DNA of 64,000 nucleotides from Cyanobacteria bacterium M_surface_10_m2_179 (GCA_016882545.1 VGPW01000002.1:1-64000); one strand, 5' to 3'. Counted from the stretch's first letter, positions 53,178 to 63,180 are shown. The notes: generated by a model not told the origin, from the letters alone. Made by a program: numbers and translations.

Positions 53178-53610
53178 GGCGTCCGAGCGAATGGATCACA
53201 TGGATGGCCACGCCCCAGATCTGCACATCGCCGCACTGGTGCAGCTCCAGGGGCGGGTAGGCGCTGTTGGCCGCCTCCAGCCGCAGCCGGCCGCGATGGC
53301 GCACCAGGCGCTTGAGCGTGAAGGCCCCATCCAGCACCGCCACCACGATCTGGCCGGGCCGCGCTTCAAGGCTGCGGTCCACCACCAGCAGGTCGCCGTG
53401 CTGAATGCCCGCATCGATCATCGAATCACCGCTCACCCGCAGGAAGAAGGTGCTGCTGGGGTGGCGGATCAGGGCCTCGTTGAGGTCGATGCCCACGTCG
53501 ATGTAGTCGTCGGCGGGGCTGGGGAAGCCGGCAGCCACGGTGCTGGCAGCTAGGGGGAGCCTCAGAGGGCGGCGCAGGCCGCGTAGGGCACCGATCAACA
53601 GGAGTGGCAC
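53170..53610 (-). CDS. umuD: UmuD, LexA/S24-like autoprotease
   Basis: AAGFPSPADDYID cleavage site (Ala-Gly); SGDSMIDAGIQHGDLLVVD (Ser); AVLDGAFTLKRL (Lys); overlaps umuC by 8 nt. Confidence 0.96.
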   Translation of the reverse strand: MPLLLIGALRGLRRPLRLPLAASTVAAGFPSPADDYIDVGIDLNEALIRHPSSTFFLRVSGDSMIDAGIQHGDLLVVDRSLEARPGQIVVAVLDGAFTLKRLVRHRGRLRLEAANSAYPPLELHQCGDVQIWGVAIHVIHSLGRHG

Positions 53611-53640
53611 AGGCGCACGCGGCGAGCTCCTGCACAGGCT

Positions 53641-53654
53641 AGTTCTTATGTACT
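53641..53654. promoter_or_regulatory. Candidate LexA (SOS) operator upstream of umuDC
   Basis: AGTTC-TTAT-GTACT, one mismatch from an AGTAC-N4-GTACT dyad, about 30 nt upstream of the umuD start. Confidence 0.5.
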
Positions 53655-53820
53655 GGTCTGCGTGCTGGGTGGGCGGCTGTCTGGGTGGTGTCTGAGGGCA
53701 TCACGGGGGCCGGATATCCGTGGATATCCGCTTGCGGGCAGCGATTCCACCAGATCCCTTGGTGCGGGGATCGGTCGTTCTCGTCAGGCTCTGCAGCAGT
53801 CAAGGCTTGTGGTGAAGGGG

Positions 53821-54081
53821 ATGGCAAAGGCAATGGCATGGCGCCGGCGAGCCCTTGGCGTGCTCGCGGCCGTGGGGCTCCAGGGCGGGCAGGTGCTGCC
53901 GGCTCAGGGCTGCACCTGCTTCGTGCTCAAGGGGTCCGATGGTGGCCGCGTTTACGGGCGCACGACGTACAACAACCCCGGCCTGCGCAGCCTCAACTTC
54001 GATCGGCTTCCCCTCGATGGCGGTGCGATCAAAGTGATGCCGTTGGATCAGCCTGCGCAGGTCACAGTGCTCCAGCCCTGA
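53821..54081 (+). pseudogene. Truncated choloylglycine hydrolase/penicillin acylase-like (Ntn) N-terminus, 86 aa
   Basis: Signal-like segment then GCTCFVLKGSDGGRVYGRTTYNN, resembling the N-terminal-Cys region of C59-type hydrolases; stop soon after. Confidence 0.4.
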
Positions 54082-54094
54082 GGTTTCGCCCTGT

Positions 54095-54535
54095 TCAGTC
54101 CTCCTCGTCGCCTTCTAGGAGCAAGGCCTGAAAGGCGGTGTACAGCTCGAGCTCCTCGCTGCTGGCGGGAGCGCGCCGCTGGCGGTTGGGGCGCAGTTCG
54201 TTGCTGGCGCCGCGCGGCTGCAAACCTGCGGGGGCCGTGGAGCCTTGTGGGTTCTGCTGTTGGAGCTCGCGACGTTGTTTGGCCTGCCGGGCCCGTTGCT
54301 GATCGGTTTCCGCCTGGCGCAGCCGATCCAGCAGATGGGGCGGCACGTTGCCGTCCGGGCTCACCTGCATCAGCTCGCGGAACAGCGCCTGCGGATCGGT
54401 TTCCGTTTCCACCCGGTGGCGCTTCTGGCTGGCGGGGGCGGCTGCCGCGGGGGCCGGTTCGGGTTTGGGGAGGGGTTGGGGCAGGCTGCGACCCAGCTGC
54501 TGCAGCCGCTCGAGGCTGCGGGCGTCAAAACTCAT
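54095..54535 (-). CDS. Hypothetical protein, Pro/Gln/Arg-rich, acidic C-terminus
   Basis: MSFDARSLERLQQLGRSLPQPLPKPEPAPAAAAPASQKRHRVETETDPQALFRELMQVSPDGNVPPHLLDRLRQ. Confidence 0.65.
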   Translation of the reverse strand: MSFDARSLERLQQLGRSLPQPLPKPEPAPAAAAPASQKRHRVETETDPQALFRELMQVSPDGNVPPHLLDRLRQAETDQQRARQAKQRRELQQQNPQGSTAPAGLQPRGASNELRPNRQRRAPASSEELELYTAFQALLLEGDEED

Positions 54536-54548
54536 GGCGTGCCTTTCC

Positions 54549-55022
54549 TCAGCCGCACTCGAGGGTGGCGCGGGTGTCGCGACCGGTGCTGGGGTTGGTG
54601 CCACTGGCACTGGCACACAGCTGTTTCAACACATCCCCGCGGAAGGGCACGTTGGTGAAATCGGCGCCTTCGATCTGCACATTGCTGAACTTGGTGTTGA
54701 AGGCGAAGGCGTTCTCCAACACCGCGTTGCGCAGGTCGGTGCCATCGAGCACTGCTGAATCGAGGGTGGCGTCGCTGAGGTCGGCGCCGGAGAGATCGGC
54801 ATCCTGCAGCTTCGCTCCGAACAGGCTGGCCCCGCGCAGATCGGCGCCGTGGAAGTCGGCTTCGCGCAGGTTGGTGAGGTTGAAGGTCACCCCGCGCAGA
54901 TCAACGCCGGCGAAATCGTGGCCGATCAACACCTGTTTGGCGTAGTCCATCGCGGCCGTGGCCGGTAGGGGCAACAGCAGGAGCAGCAGCGCAAGAAGCA
55001 GGGGGCGCAGCAGGCGGCGCAT
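54549..55022 (-). CDS. Pentapeptide-repeat protein with signal peptide
   Basis: LLLALLLLLLPLPATAA then DLRGVTFNLTNLREADFHGADLRGASLFGAKLQDADLSGADLSDATL. Confidence 0.92.
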   Translation of the reverse strand: MRRLLRPLLLALLLLLLPLPATAAMDYAKQVLIGHDFAGVDLRGVTFNLTNLREADFHGADLRGASLFGAKLQDADLSGADLSDATLDSAVLDGTDLRNAVLENAFAFNTKFSNVQIEGADFTNVPFRGDVLKQLCASASGTNPSTGRDTRATLECG

Positions 55023-55078
55023 CGGCTGAGGGCAGAGCTGGGGCAACCCTAGGTGTGGTGTTCCAGCAGAGTTGGTCG

Positions 55079-56367
55079 ATGGCGGCACTCGATCTCACGC
55101 CTCGGCAGCGGCAGCGGGCGGCGCTGGCGGCCCTGCTGGGCAATGCCCTCGAGTGGTACGACTTCGCGGTCTACGGCTACGTGGCCAGCGATCTGGGCCG
55201 CGCCTTCTTCCCGGAGGATGTGCCCGGCTTGCAGACGCTGGCGGCCTTCGGTGTGTTCGCCGTGGGTTACCTGATGCGCCCGATCGGCAGCCTCGTGCTC
55301 GGGCCGCTGGGGGATCTGCTGGGGCGGCGGCTGATGCTGTCGCTGAGCATCGTGATCATGGCCTGGCCAGCCTGCTGATCGGGCTGTTGCCCACCCATGC
55401 GCAGATCGGCATGGCGGCCGGCACGCTGCTGGTGCTGCTGCGCATGCTGCAGGGGTTCTCGGTGGGCGCCGAGTTCACCGGCAGCATCACCTACGCCACT
55501 GAAGCCGCTGCCCAGGGCCGGGCCGGCTATCTCTCGAGCCTGGCGGTGGCCGGCGGCTTGCTGGGGTTCAGCCTCGGCTCCCTCTGCACGGCCGTGTTCG
55601 GCTGGCTGCTGGGGCCTGAGGCGATGGCCAGCTGGGGCTGGCGGCTGCCATTTCTGCTGGGGGCCGCGGTGGCGTGGATGGGGCTGTGGATGCGCCGGGG
55701 TATGCCGGAAACCCTCGCCGCCGCCGTCACCCACCAGGACTCAGCGCTGCGCGTTGCTGATCTGGGCGGCCCGGTGGTGGCGCTGCTGCGTGAGGTGGTG
55801 GGGCAGTGGCGGCTGGTGCTGCAGGTGATCGGCCTGGTGACCTTCGCCAACGTGATCTTCTATCTGGCCTTTGTGTATCTGGTGGATCTCACGGGCACGC
55901 GCAGCGGCCAGCCCGCCGCTGCCAACACGATCACCACAGTGGTGCAGCTGGTTGACTTGCTGTTTGTGATCTGGGGCGGTCATTTGGCCGATCGCCACGG
56001 CATGGTGCCGGTGAACCGCTGTGGCAATGCGCTGCTGGTGCTGCTGGCGCCAATCGGTTTGCTGATCGGTGGCCAGGGGCAGCTGCTGCAGCTGGCCATG
56101 GCCCAGGTGCTGCTGGTGGTGCCGGTGATAGTCACGATGGGCGCCCAGGTGCTGCTGGGGGTGCTGCTGGTGCCGGAACGGCAACGCTGCGCTGTGTTTT
56201 CGATCGCCTATTCCCTGGCCATGGCCCTGTTTGCCGGCACCGCGCCGCTGGTGGCGTCGTGGCTGGCGGGGCAGCAGTGGAGCGCCTGGCTCGTTCCCTA
56301 CGTGCTGCTCTATGGAGCAGCGGCGCTGATCACCGTGCAACGACTGCGGCTGGCGCCGATGGTTTGA
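55079..56367 (+). pseudogene. MFS transporter, MHS (metabolite:H+ symporter) subfamily, apparently frameshifted near 55361-55366
   Basis: Frame 2: GNALEWYDFAVYGYVASDLGRAFFPEDVPGLQTLAAFGVFAVGYLMRPIGSLVLGPLGDLLGRRLMLSLSIVIMA; frame 1 continues ASLLIGLLPTHAQIGMAAGTLLVLLRMLQGFSVGAEFTGS. Confidence 0.85.
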
Positions 56368-56482
56368 GCGGGCTGTCGCGTTCAGCACCGCCGCGATCAA
56401 ACCGGTCTCGTAATCTCCGGCTTGACGCATCGCTCCGGTGCGCGTCCCTCCGGTGGCCTGATCGAACAGCAGCGCGTTCGCC

Positions 56483-56713
56483 ATGGGCAATCCGATCGAT
56501 CAAGTGACCTTCTTGGCCCGGGCCCGCGCCCGTTTCGGTGACCGCTACGACTACAGCGAGATTGTTTACAAGAGCTTCAAGTCGCCGATCAAGATCCGCT
56601 GCCGTGAGCATCCGGTGCGGCTGATCGCCATCACCCCCGAGCGCCACTTGGTAACCACCGGCGGCTGCAAATACTGCCTGAAGGCGATGCGGGGCCAACT
56701 GCCGGCGGGCTGA
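56483..56713 (+). CDS. Small protein resembling phage/homing-endonuclease-associated DUF723-type domain
   Basis: FLARARARFGDRYDYSEIVYKSFKSPIKIRCREHPVRLIAITPERHLVTTGGCKYC. Confidence 0.6.
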   Translation: MGNPIDQVTFLARARARFGDRYDYSEIVYKSFKSPIKIRCREHPVRLIAITPERHLVTTGGCKYCLKAMRGQLPAG

Positions 56714-56761
56714 GCAGCGAGCGGGGAATGCTCAGGCCGTGAGCGGCGCGGCGGGAGGCCC

Positions 56762-57127
56762 ATGGTGAAAAGCCCGATGCAACGCCGGGGCAGCTGGGCG
56801 GAGCAGCGAGCCTTGCGCCTGCTCCAGCAGGCCGGCTGGCGGCTGCAGGCTTGCCAGTGGCGGTGCCGCTGGGGGGAGATCGATCTGCTCGTGAGCAAAC
56901 CGGATCGGTTGCTGCTGGTGGAGGTGAAAAGCCGGCGCCGCTGCGGCCCGGATGGCTGGGGCATGGGCAGTTTCGATGGGGCCAAGCGCCGGCGCCTGAT
57001 CGCGGCGTTCAGCTGCTGGCTGGCGGCCCATCCCGAGCAGCAGCACTGCAGCGTGGGCGTGGTGTTGGCCCTGGTGCCCCAGCCACCGGCTAGGGAGCCG
57101 GTGCGCTGGATCCATTGGGAGGGGTGA
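56762..57127 (+). CDS. UPF0102 (YraN) family endonuclease-like protein
   Basis: GSWAEQRALRLLQQAGWRLQACQWRCRWGEIDLLVSKPDRLLLVEVKSRRRCG. Confidence 0.93.
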   Translation: MVKSPMQRRGSWAEQRALRLLQQAGWRLQACQWRCRWGEIDLLVSKPDRLLLVEVKSRRRCGPDGWGMGSFDGAKRRRLIAAFSCWLAAHPEQQHCSVGVVLALVPQPPAREPVRWIHWEG

Positions 57128-57371
57128 GGGTGTAGGTGAGGGTGCAGATATAGCGGTAGTTGCCGGTGCGCACGTTCACCACCGTGCACTTGCTGTCGAT
57201 CACCGTGGCGTTGGCGGGGAGCTGCTGCTGAGCCCGCTCGATCGCATTGCTCTTATCCCAGATCGATTCGGCCGTGATCGAGCGCGTTTGGGCCAGAGCC
57301 TGGCCCAGGCTGCCGAGCGAAAGCACCAGCCCAGCGGCAAGCAGCAGGGAGCGTGCGGGGAGAACGGCCAT
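57090..57371 (-). CDS. Hypothetical secreted protein
   Basis: MAVLPARSLLLAAGLVLSLGSLGQALAQTRSITAESIWDKSNAIERAQQQLPANATVIDSKCTVVNVRTGNYRYICTLTYTL. Confidence 0.65.
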   Translation of the reverse strand: MAVLPARSLLLAAGLVLSLGSLGQALAQTRSITAESIWDKSNAIERAQQQLPANATVIDSKCTVVNVRTGNYRYICTLTYTLTPPNGSSAPAP

Positions 57372-57460
57372 CGGGGCAAGGCGTCTGCTCTTCGGTTTAC
57401 GCAGATCCGCGATGGACGGCAAGGGGGCAATCTGGATTCAGGCCTGCTGCGCTCCTGCCG

Positions 57461-58273
57461 ATGACCTTCACGGCCCACCGCACCCGCAAACGCTTCGGTC
57501 AGCACTGGCTCCAGGATGAGCGCGTGCTCCAGCAGATCCTGGAGGCCGCCGAGCTCACCGCCAGCGACACCGTGCTGGAGGTGGGGCCGGGCCGCGGGGC
57601 GCTCACCGAACGGCTGCTGGCCTCGCCGGCGGCAGCGGTGCGCGCTGTGGAGCTGGATCGCGATCTGGTGGCGGGCTTGCGGGAGCGCTTCGGCAGCGAT
57701 CCGCGCTTTGAACTCACCGAGGGCGATGTGTTGGCGGTGCCCCTGCCTGCCGCGGGCATGGTGGTGGCAAACATCCCCTACAACATCACCGGTCCACTGC
57801 TGGAGCGGCTGGTGGGCCGCCTGGATCGACCGGTGACAACCCCCTACCGCCGCTTGGTGCTGTTGATGCAGCAGGAGGTGGGTGAGCGCATCCGGGCGCG
57901 GCCGGGCAGCAGCGCTTACTCAGCCCTGAGCGTGCGCATGCAGTTGCTGGCCAGCTGCCGTTCGGTGTGTGCGGTGCCGCCCCGGTGCTTCCAGCCGCCG
58001 CCGAAGGTGATGAGCGAGGTGGTGGCGATCGATCCCCTGCCGCTGCAACAGCAGCTCGATCCAGCCCTGGCGCGCACGGTGGAAAGCCTGCTGCGCCGTT
58101 GCTTTGCGGCGCGGCGCAAGATGCTGCGCAACACCCTGGCCGGCCTGCAGCCCCCCGATCAACTGGCCGCCCTCACGGCGGAGGTGGGGATCGGCCTGGA
58201 GCAGCGCCCCCAGGAGGTGGCACCCGAGCGCTGGGTGGCGCTGGCGGCGGGCTTGAATCGGCTCACCGCCTGA
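57461..58273 (+). CDS. ksgA: 16S rRNA dimethyladenosine transferase
   Basis: [51 protein letters not shown]. Confidence 0.97.
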   Translation: MTFTAHRTRKRFGQHWLQDERVLQQILEAAELTASDTVLEVGPGRGALTERLLASPAAAVRAVELDRDLVAGLRERFGSDPRFELTEGDVLAVPLPAAGMVVANIPYNITGPLLERLVGRLDRPVTTPYRRLVLLMQQEVGERIRARPGSSAYSALSVRMQLLASCRSVCAVPPRCFQPPPKVMSEVVAIDPLPLQQQLDPALARTVESLLRRCFAARRKMLRNTLAGLQPPDQLAALTAEVGIGLEQRPQEVAPERWVALAAGLNRLTA

Positions 58274-58283
58274 AGCCCTCTCC

Positions 58284-59216
58284 ATGGCTGAGCTGCTGGT
58301 CAGCGCCCCCGCCAAGATCAACCTGCATCTCGAGGTGCTCGGCCTGCGCCCCGACGGCTTCCATGAGCTGGCGATGGTGATGCAGACCCTCGATCTGGCC
58401 GACCGGTTGAGCCTGCGCCCCACCGCCGATGGCCGCATCGCCCTGCACTGCAACCGCAAGGATCTGCCCACCGATGGCAGCAACCTGATCGTGAAGGCGG
58501 CCGAGCTGCTACGGGCCCGGGTGGGGCTGCCGGAGTTGGGGGTGGCCATCGAGCTTGATAAACGCATTCCCATCGGCGCCGGCCTAGCGGGGGGCTCCAG
58601 CAATGGCGCCGCGGCCCTGGTGGGGCTGAATGAATTGTGGGGCTGCGGTTTCAGCCAGAGGCAGCTGCTGGCGATGGCGGCGGAGCTTGGCTCCGACATG
58701 CCCTTCTGCATCGATGGCGGTACCCAGCTCTGCTTCGGGCGTGGGGAGGTGCTCGAGCCGGTGGCTCTGGAGCAGCCGCCGGCCCTTGCAGTGCTGCTGA
58801 TCAAGCATCCCCAGGCGAGCGTCTCCACCCCCTGGGCCTACGGCCGATGCCGTGAGCAACGCGGCGATTTTTATCTTCAGAACGAGGCCGAGTTTGAGCA
58901 GCGCCGTGCGCTGCTGCGCGGCGCGCCCCTGCTGGCGGCCCTGCGGGGCGAAGCACCCTTGCCGCGACTGCGCAACGACCTCCAGGCGGTGGTGGAGCCG
59001 GAGGTGGCCAGCGTGCGCGAAGGGCTGGCGTTGCTCCGCGAGGCGCCGCAGGCCCTGGCTGTTGCGATGAGCGGCTCGGGTCCGAGTCTGTTTGCGCTGT
59101 TCGCCGATGCCGCCGCCGCTGAAACGGCCCGGGCTGAGCTGGCGGAGCCCCTGGCGGCGGCTGGTTTTGAGGCTTGGGTCTGCCGCTGCACAGGCTCCGG
59201 TGCCACGCTGGTTTGA
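58284..59216 (+). CDS. ispE: 4-diphosphocytidyl-2-C-methyl-D-erythritol kinase
   Basis: [59 protein letters not shown]. Confidence 0.97.
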   Translation: MAELLVSAPAKINLHLEVLGLRPDGFHELAMVMQTLDLADRLSLRPTADGRIALHCNRKDLPTDGSNLIVKAAELLRARVGLPELGVAIELDKRIPIGAGLAGGSSNGAAALVGLNELWGCGFSQRQLLAMAAELGSDMPFCIDGGTQLCFGRGEVLEPVALEQPPALAVLLIKHPQASVSTPWAYGRCREQRGDFYLQNEAEFEQRRALLRGAPLLAALRGEAPLPRLRNDLQAVVEPEVASVREGLALLREAPQALAVAMSGSGPSLFALFADAAAAETARAELAEPLAAAGFEAWVCRCTGSGATLV

Positions 59217-59225
59217 AACCCTGCT

Positions 59226-59573
59226 GTGCACGTGAGCGAGCCCACCCCAACTGATTCCAGCGCCACTGGCGCCGCCACTCCTGCGTCACGACCCCGCAAG
59301 GGCCCCGTGAGTTTTCTGAGCGGCTCGCTCACCAGTTTTGGGTTTGGCTGGCTGGCACTGCAGTTGGCCCAGCGGGTGGTGGGCTACTACGCCGAGCACC
59401 CACCCCACTACGACGTGCGCTTCGCCCAGAGCATTGCCGTGTTCATGAAGACGGTGCTCGTGGGGATGAGCTTCCTGGCGGTGTTCACCTTTTGCTTCGT
59501 GGGCCTGGGCCTGTTTCTCACGTTTGTGCGCAGCCTCCTACCGGGCTGGAGCGAAGCCGAGCAATCTCCCTAG
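59226..59573 (+). CDS. DUF3082 domain-containing protein
   Basis: PVSFLSGSLTSFGFGWLALQLAQRVVGYYAEHPPHYDVRFAQSIAVFMKTVLVGMSFLAVFTF. Confidence 0.85.
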   Translation: MHVSEPTPTDSSATGAATPASRPRKGPVSFLSGSLTSFGFGWLALQLAQRVVGYYAEHPPHYDVRFAQSIAVFMKTVLVGMSFLAVFTFCFVGLGLFLTFVRSLLPGWSEAEQSP

Positions 59574-59592
59574 CCTGCGGGAGCGGAGCCTG

Positions 59593-59694
59593 ATGCCCAT
59601 GACCGCCCACGACCTGCAGCTGCTGGTGTTGTTGCTCTCCCCCGGCATGCTGCTTTCGGTGCTGCTGCTGCTCACCTTCGCCGCGGGCGGCTGA
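59593..59694 (+). CDS. Predicted 33-aa single-TM microprotein upstream of pdhB
   Basis: MPMTAHDLQLLVLLLSPGMLLSVLLLLTFAAGG*; below ORF-track cutoff. Confidence 0.5.
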   Translation: MPMTAHDLQLLVLLLSPGMLLSVLLLLTFAAGG

Positions 59695-59741
59695 GATAAG
59701 TTGGCGCAGCGACCGGCCAGAGCCGGACTGAGTGCTCCGCC

Positions 59742-60725
59742 GTGGCTGAGACCCTGCTGTTCAACGCCCTGCGCGAAGCCATCGACGAGGAGATGGCCCG
59801 CGACCCGCACGTGTGTGTGATGGGGGAGGACGTGGGTCAGTACGGCGGCTCCTACAAAGTCACCAAAGACCTCTACGACAAATACGGCGAGCTGCGGGTG
59901 CTCGACACCCCGATCGCTGAGAACGCCTTCACGGGGATGGCCGTGGGCGCCGCGATGACGGGCCTGCGCCCGATCGTGGAGGGTATGAACATGGGCTTCC
60001 TGCTGCTCGCGTTCAACCAGATCTCCAACAATATGGGGATGCTGCGCTACACCAGCGGCGGCAACTTCACCATCCCGGCTGTGGTGCGCGGCCCCGGCGG
60101 TGTGGGGCGTCAGCTCGGTGCTGAGCACAGCCAGCGCCTTGAGGCCTATTTCCACGCGGTGCCCGGCATCAAGATCGTGGCCGTGAGCACGCCCACGAAT
60201 GCCAAGGGCCTGATGAAGGCCGCCATCCGCGACAACAACCCCGTGCTCTTCTTCGAGCACGTGCTGCTCTACAACCTCAGCGAGGAGATCCCCTCCGGCG
60301 ACTACACCTGCGCCCTGGATCAGGCAGATCTGGTGAAGGAGGGCTCCGACGTGACGATCCTCACCTACTCGCGCATGCGCCACCACTGCCTCAAGGCCGT
60401 GGAGCAGCTCGAGAAAGACGGCGTGAGCGTGGAGCTGATCGACCTGATCAGCCTCAAGCCGTTCGACATGGAGACCATCTCTCGCTCGATCCGCAAAACC
60501 CACAAGGTGCTGATCGTGGAGGAGTGCATGAAAACCGGCGGCATCGGCGCCGAATTGATGGCTCTGATCACCGAGCAGTGCTTCGACGATCTCGATTGCC
60601 GCCCGGTGCGTCTGTCCTCCCAGGACATCCCCACCCCCTACAACGGCACCCTGGAGAACCTCACGATCATTCAGCCCCACCAGATCGTGGAAGCAGCCAG
60701 GGCCCTCAAAGCCGGCCAGATCTGA
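59742..60725 (+). CDS. pdhB: Pyruvate dehydrogenase E1 component beta subunit
   Basis: [69 protein letters not shown]. Confidence 0.97.
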   Translation: MAETLLFNALREAIDEEMARDPHVCVMGEDVGQYGGSYKVTKDLYDKYGELRVLDTPIAENAFTGMAVGAAMTGLRPIVEGMNMGFLLLAFNQISNNMGMLRYTSGGNFTIPAVVRGPGGVGRQLGAEHSQRLEAYFHAVPGIKIVAVSTPTNAKGLMKAAIRDNNPVLFFEHVLLYNLSEEIPSGDYTCALDQADLVKEGSDVTILTYSRMRHHCLKAVEQLEKDGVSVELIDLISLKPFDMETISRSIRKTHKVLIVEECMKTGGIGAELMALITEQCFDDLDCRPVRLSSQDIPTPYNGTLENLTIIQPHQIVEAARALKAGQI

Positions 60726-60726
60726 G

Positions 60727-62208
60727 ATGGCGCGCCAACAGGGGTGGTTTGCCCTGATCCTGGCTCTGGCGATCGCCGCTGGAGCAGTTCTGGCCAGTTT
60801 TCCGTTGCAGCTCGGTCTCGATCTGCGGGGTGGAAGTCAGCTCACGCTGCAGGTGATGCCGGCCGGCTCAATCAAAACCGTGGGCGTGGAACAGCTCGAG
60901 GCGGTGAAGGATGTGCTCGATCGCCGCATCAATGGTTTGGGTGTGGCGGAATCCACGCTGCAAACCGTTGGCGACGACCAGCTAGTTCTGCAGCTGCCCG
61001 GTGAGCAGGACCCCAGCCGCGCCGCCAAGGTGCTCGGCACCACGGCTCTGCTCGAGTTCCGCGCTCAGAAGCCCGGCAGCGAACAGGAGATGACCGGGCT
61101 GCTCAAGCTCAAGCGCCAGACCCAGGCCGTGCTCAGCCAGAGCCGCGTCCAGCAGGCCAAGGGGGAGCAACCCCCCGAGATCAAAACCGAGGAGCTGGCC
61201 AAGGCCCTCGATCAGTTGGGGGTGACAACCCAGGCCGGCAGCAGCGAAACCGATCAACTGGAGCTGTTGCTGGCTGAAATCAACCGCCGCGTCGTGGCGC
61301 TCTATGAACCCGCCCAGCTCACCGGCAAAGACCTCACCAGTGCTGGCCGCCAGCAGCAGCAAACGGGCAACGGCTGGGATGTCACTCTCGCCTTCAACAC
61401 TGAAGGTGGCCGCAAGTTCGCTGAACTCACCCAGGGCATCGCCGGAACGGGCCGCCTGCTGGGGATCGTGCTCGATGGTCGCTCCATTAGTGAGGCCAGC
61501 GTGGGCCCAGAGTTCAAGCCGGCAGGCATCACCGGGGGCTCCGCCAGCATCACCGGCAATTTCAGCGCCGAGGAAGCGCGCGATCTGGAAGTGCAGCTGC
61601 GCGGTGGTTCCCTGCCACTGCCCGTGAAGCTGATCGAGGTGCGCACCGTTGGGCCCTCGCTCGGGGCTGAAAACATCCGCTCCAGCCTGATCGCCGCCCT
61701 CTCCGGCCTGGGCCTGGTGGCCGTGTTCATGGTGGTGGTGTATCGCCTGCCCGGTGTGGTGTCGGTGCTGGCCCTCAGCCTTTACGCCTTGTTCAACCTG
61801 GCGATCTACGCCCTGATCCCGGTGACGCTGACGCTGCCGGGCATCGCCGGTTTCATCCTTTCCGTGGGCATGGCGGTGGATGCCAACGTGCTGATCTTTG
61901 AGCGGGTGAAGGAAGAGATGCGCAGCGGCAACACCCTGGTGCGCTCCTTGGATACGGGCTTTTCGCTGGCGTTGTCGTCGATCCTGGATGGCCACGTCAC
62001 CGGCTTGATCAGCTGTGCTGCTCTGTTTGCCCTGGGCACCGGTTTGGTGAAGGGCTTTGCCCTAACGCTGGCGATCGGCCTACTGCTCAGCCTGTTCACC
62101 GCCCTCACCTGCACCCGCACGATCCTGCGGCTGCTCACCAGCTACCCCGCCCTGCGGCGTGGCGCTTACTTCCTTCCCGCTGATCAGCGTCCAGCCAGCG
62201 CCGCCTGA
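60727..62208 (+). CDS. secD: Protein translocase subunit SecD
   Basis: LGLDLRGGSQLTLQV; GLGVAESTLQTVGDDQLVLQLPGE; C-terminal RND-like TM domain. Confidence 0.97.
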   Translation: MARQQGWFALILALAIAAGAVLASFPLQLGLDLRGGSQLTLQVMPAGSIKTVGVEQLEAVKDVLDRRINGLGVAESTLQTVGDDQLVLQLPGEQDPSRAAKVLGTTALLEFRAQKPGSEQEMTGLLKLKRQTQAVLSQSRVQQAKGEQPPEIKTEELAKALDQLGVTTQAGSSETDQLELLLAEINRRVVALYEPAQLTGKDLTSAGRQQQQTGNGWDVTLAFNTEGGRKFAELTQGIAGTGRLLGIVLDGRSISEASVGPEFKPAGITGGSASITGNFSAEEARDLEVQLRGGSLPLPVKLIEVRTVGPSLGAENIRSSLIAALSGLGLVAVFMVVVYRLPGVVSVLALSLYALFNLAIYALIPVTLTLPGIAGFILSVGMAVDANVLIFERVKEEMRSGNTLVRSLDTGFSLALSSILDGHVTGLISCAALFALGTGLVKGFALTLAIGLLLSLFTALTCTRTILRLLTSYPALRRGAYFLPADQRPASAA

Positions 62209-63170
62209 TGACCACCTCCGCCTCCCCCTCCCCCCGCTTTCGGATCAGTCGCTACCGCCGCCTGGCCTGGTGGGGATCTGGCCTGGCTTGCGTGCTCAGC
62301 GTCGTGGGGTTGCTGCTGTGCTGGCTCAATCCCGCCATTGGCGCACCCCTGCGTCCTGGCCTTGATTTCACCGGTGGCACCCAGATCCAACTGGAGCGCC
62401 GCTGCGCAGAATCCTGCTCCGCGATCACCGCACCCGAGTTGTCGCGCACCCTCAGCCAGCTCACCCTGCCAGCGGAGGCTGGTGCGAGCTCACCGAATCT
62501 GAGCAGCGCCGCTGTCCAGGTGCTCGATCAGGGGCGTTCGCTGATGCTGCGCCTGCCTGATCTCAACCCCGAGCAGGCCAGCGCTGTGGTTACGGGCGTT
62601 GAGAAACAGGTTGGTCCGCTCAATCCCGCCGCCACCTCGGTGAACACCATCGGCCCCACGCTGGGGGATCAACTGCTCAAGGGCAGTTTGATTTCGCTGT
62701 TGGTGAGCTTTGCGGCCATCGCCGTTTACATCAGCTTTCGCTACGACCGTCTCTTTGCGGCGCTGGCTCTGGTGTGCCTGGGCCACGACGTGTTGATCAT
62801 CTGCGGCGTTTTCGCCTGGCTGGGTTTGCTCTCCGGCATTGAGGTGGATTCACTGTTTGCCGTGTCGTTGATCACCGTGGCCGGCTACTCCGTCACCGAC
62901 ACCGTGGTGGTATTCGATCGCATCCGCGAGCAGAAAACCGCGCTGCGCGACCTACCCATCAGCGAGCAGGTTGATGTTGCTGTGGATGCCACCCTCACCC
63001 GCTCCCTCTACACCTCGCTCACCACCCTGCTGCCGCTAGTGGCCCTGATCTTCTTCGGTGGCAGCAGCTTGTTCTGGTTTGCTGTGGCGCTCACCGTGGG
63101 CATCGCTGTGGGCAGCTGGTCGAGCATTGGTATCGCCCCAACGCTGCTGGCCGTGCTGGCTCGCCGCTAG
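62208..63170 (+). CDS. secF: Protein translocase subunit SecF
   Basis: RPGLDFTGGTQIQLE; FRYDRLFAALALVCLGHDVLIICGVF; SVTDTVVVFDRIRE. Confidence 0.97.
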   Translation: MTTSASPSPRFRISRYRRLAWWGSGLACVLSVVGLLLCWLNPAIGAPLRPGLDFTGGTQIQLERRCAESCSAITAPELSRTLSQLTLPAEAGASSPNLSSAAVQVLDQGRSLMLRLPDLNPEQASAVVTGVEKQVGPLNPAATSVNTIGPTLGDQLLKGSLISLLVSFAAIAVYISFRYDRLFAALALVCLGHDVLIICGVFAWLGLLSGIEVDSLFAVSLITVAGYSVTDTVVVFDRIREQKTALRDLPISEQVDVAVDATLTRSLYTSLTTLLPLVALIFFGGSSLFWFAVALTVGIAVGSWSSIGIAPTLLAVLARR

Positions 63171-63180
63171 TGCTGTCTTG

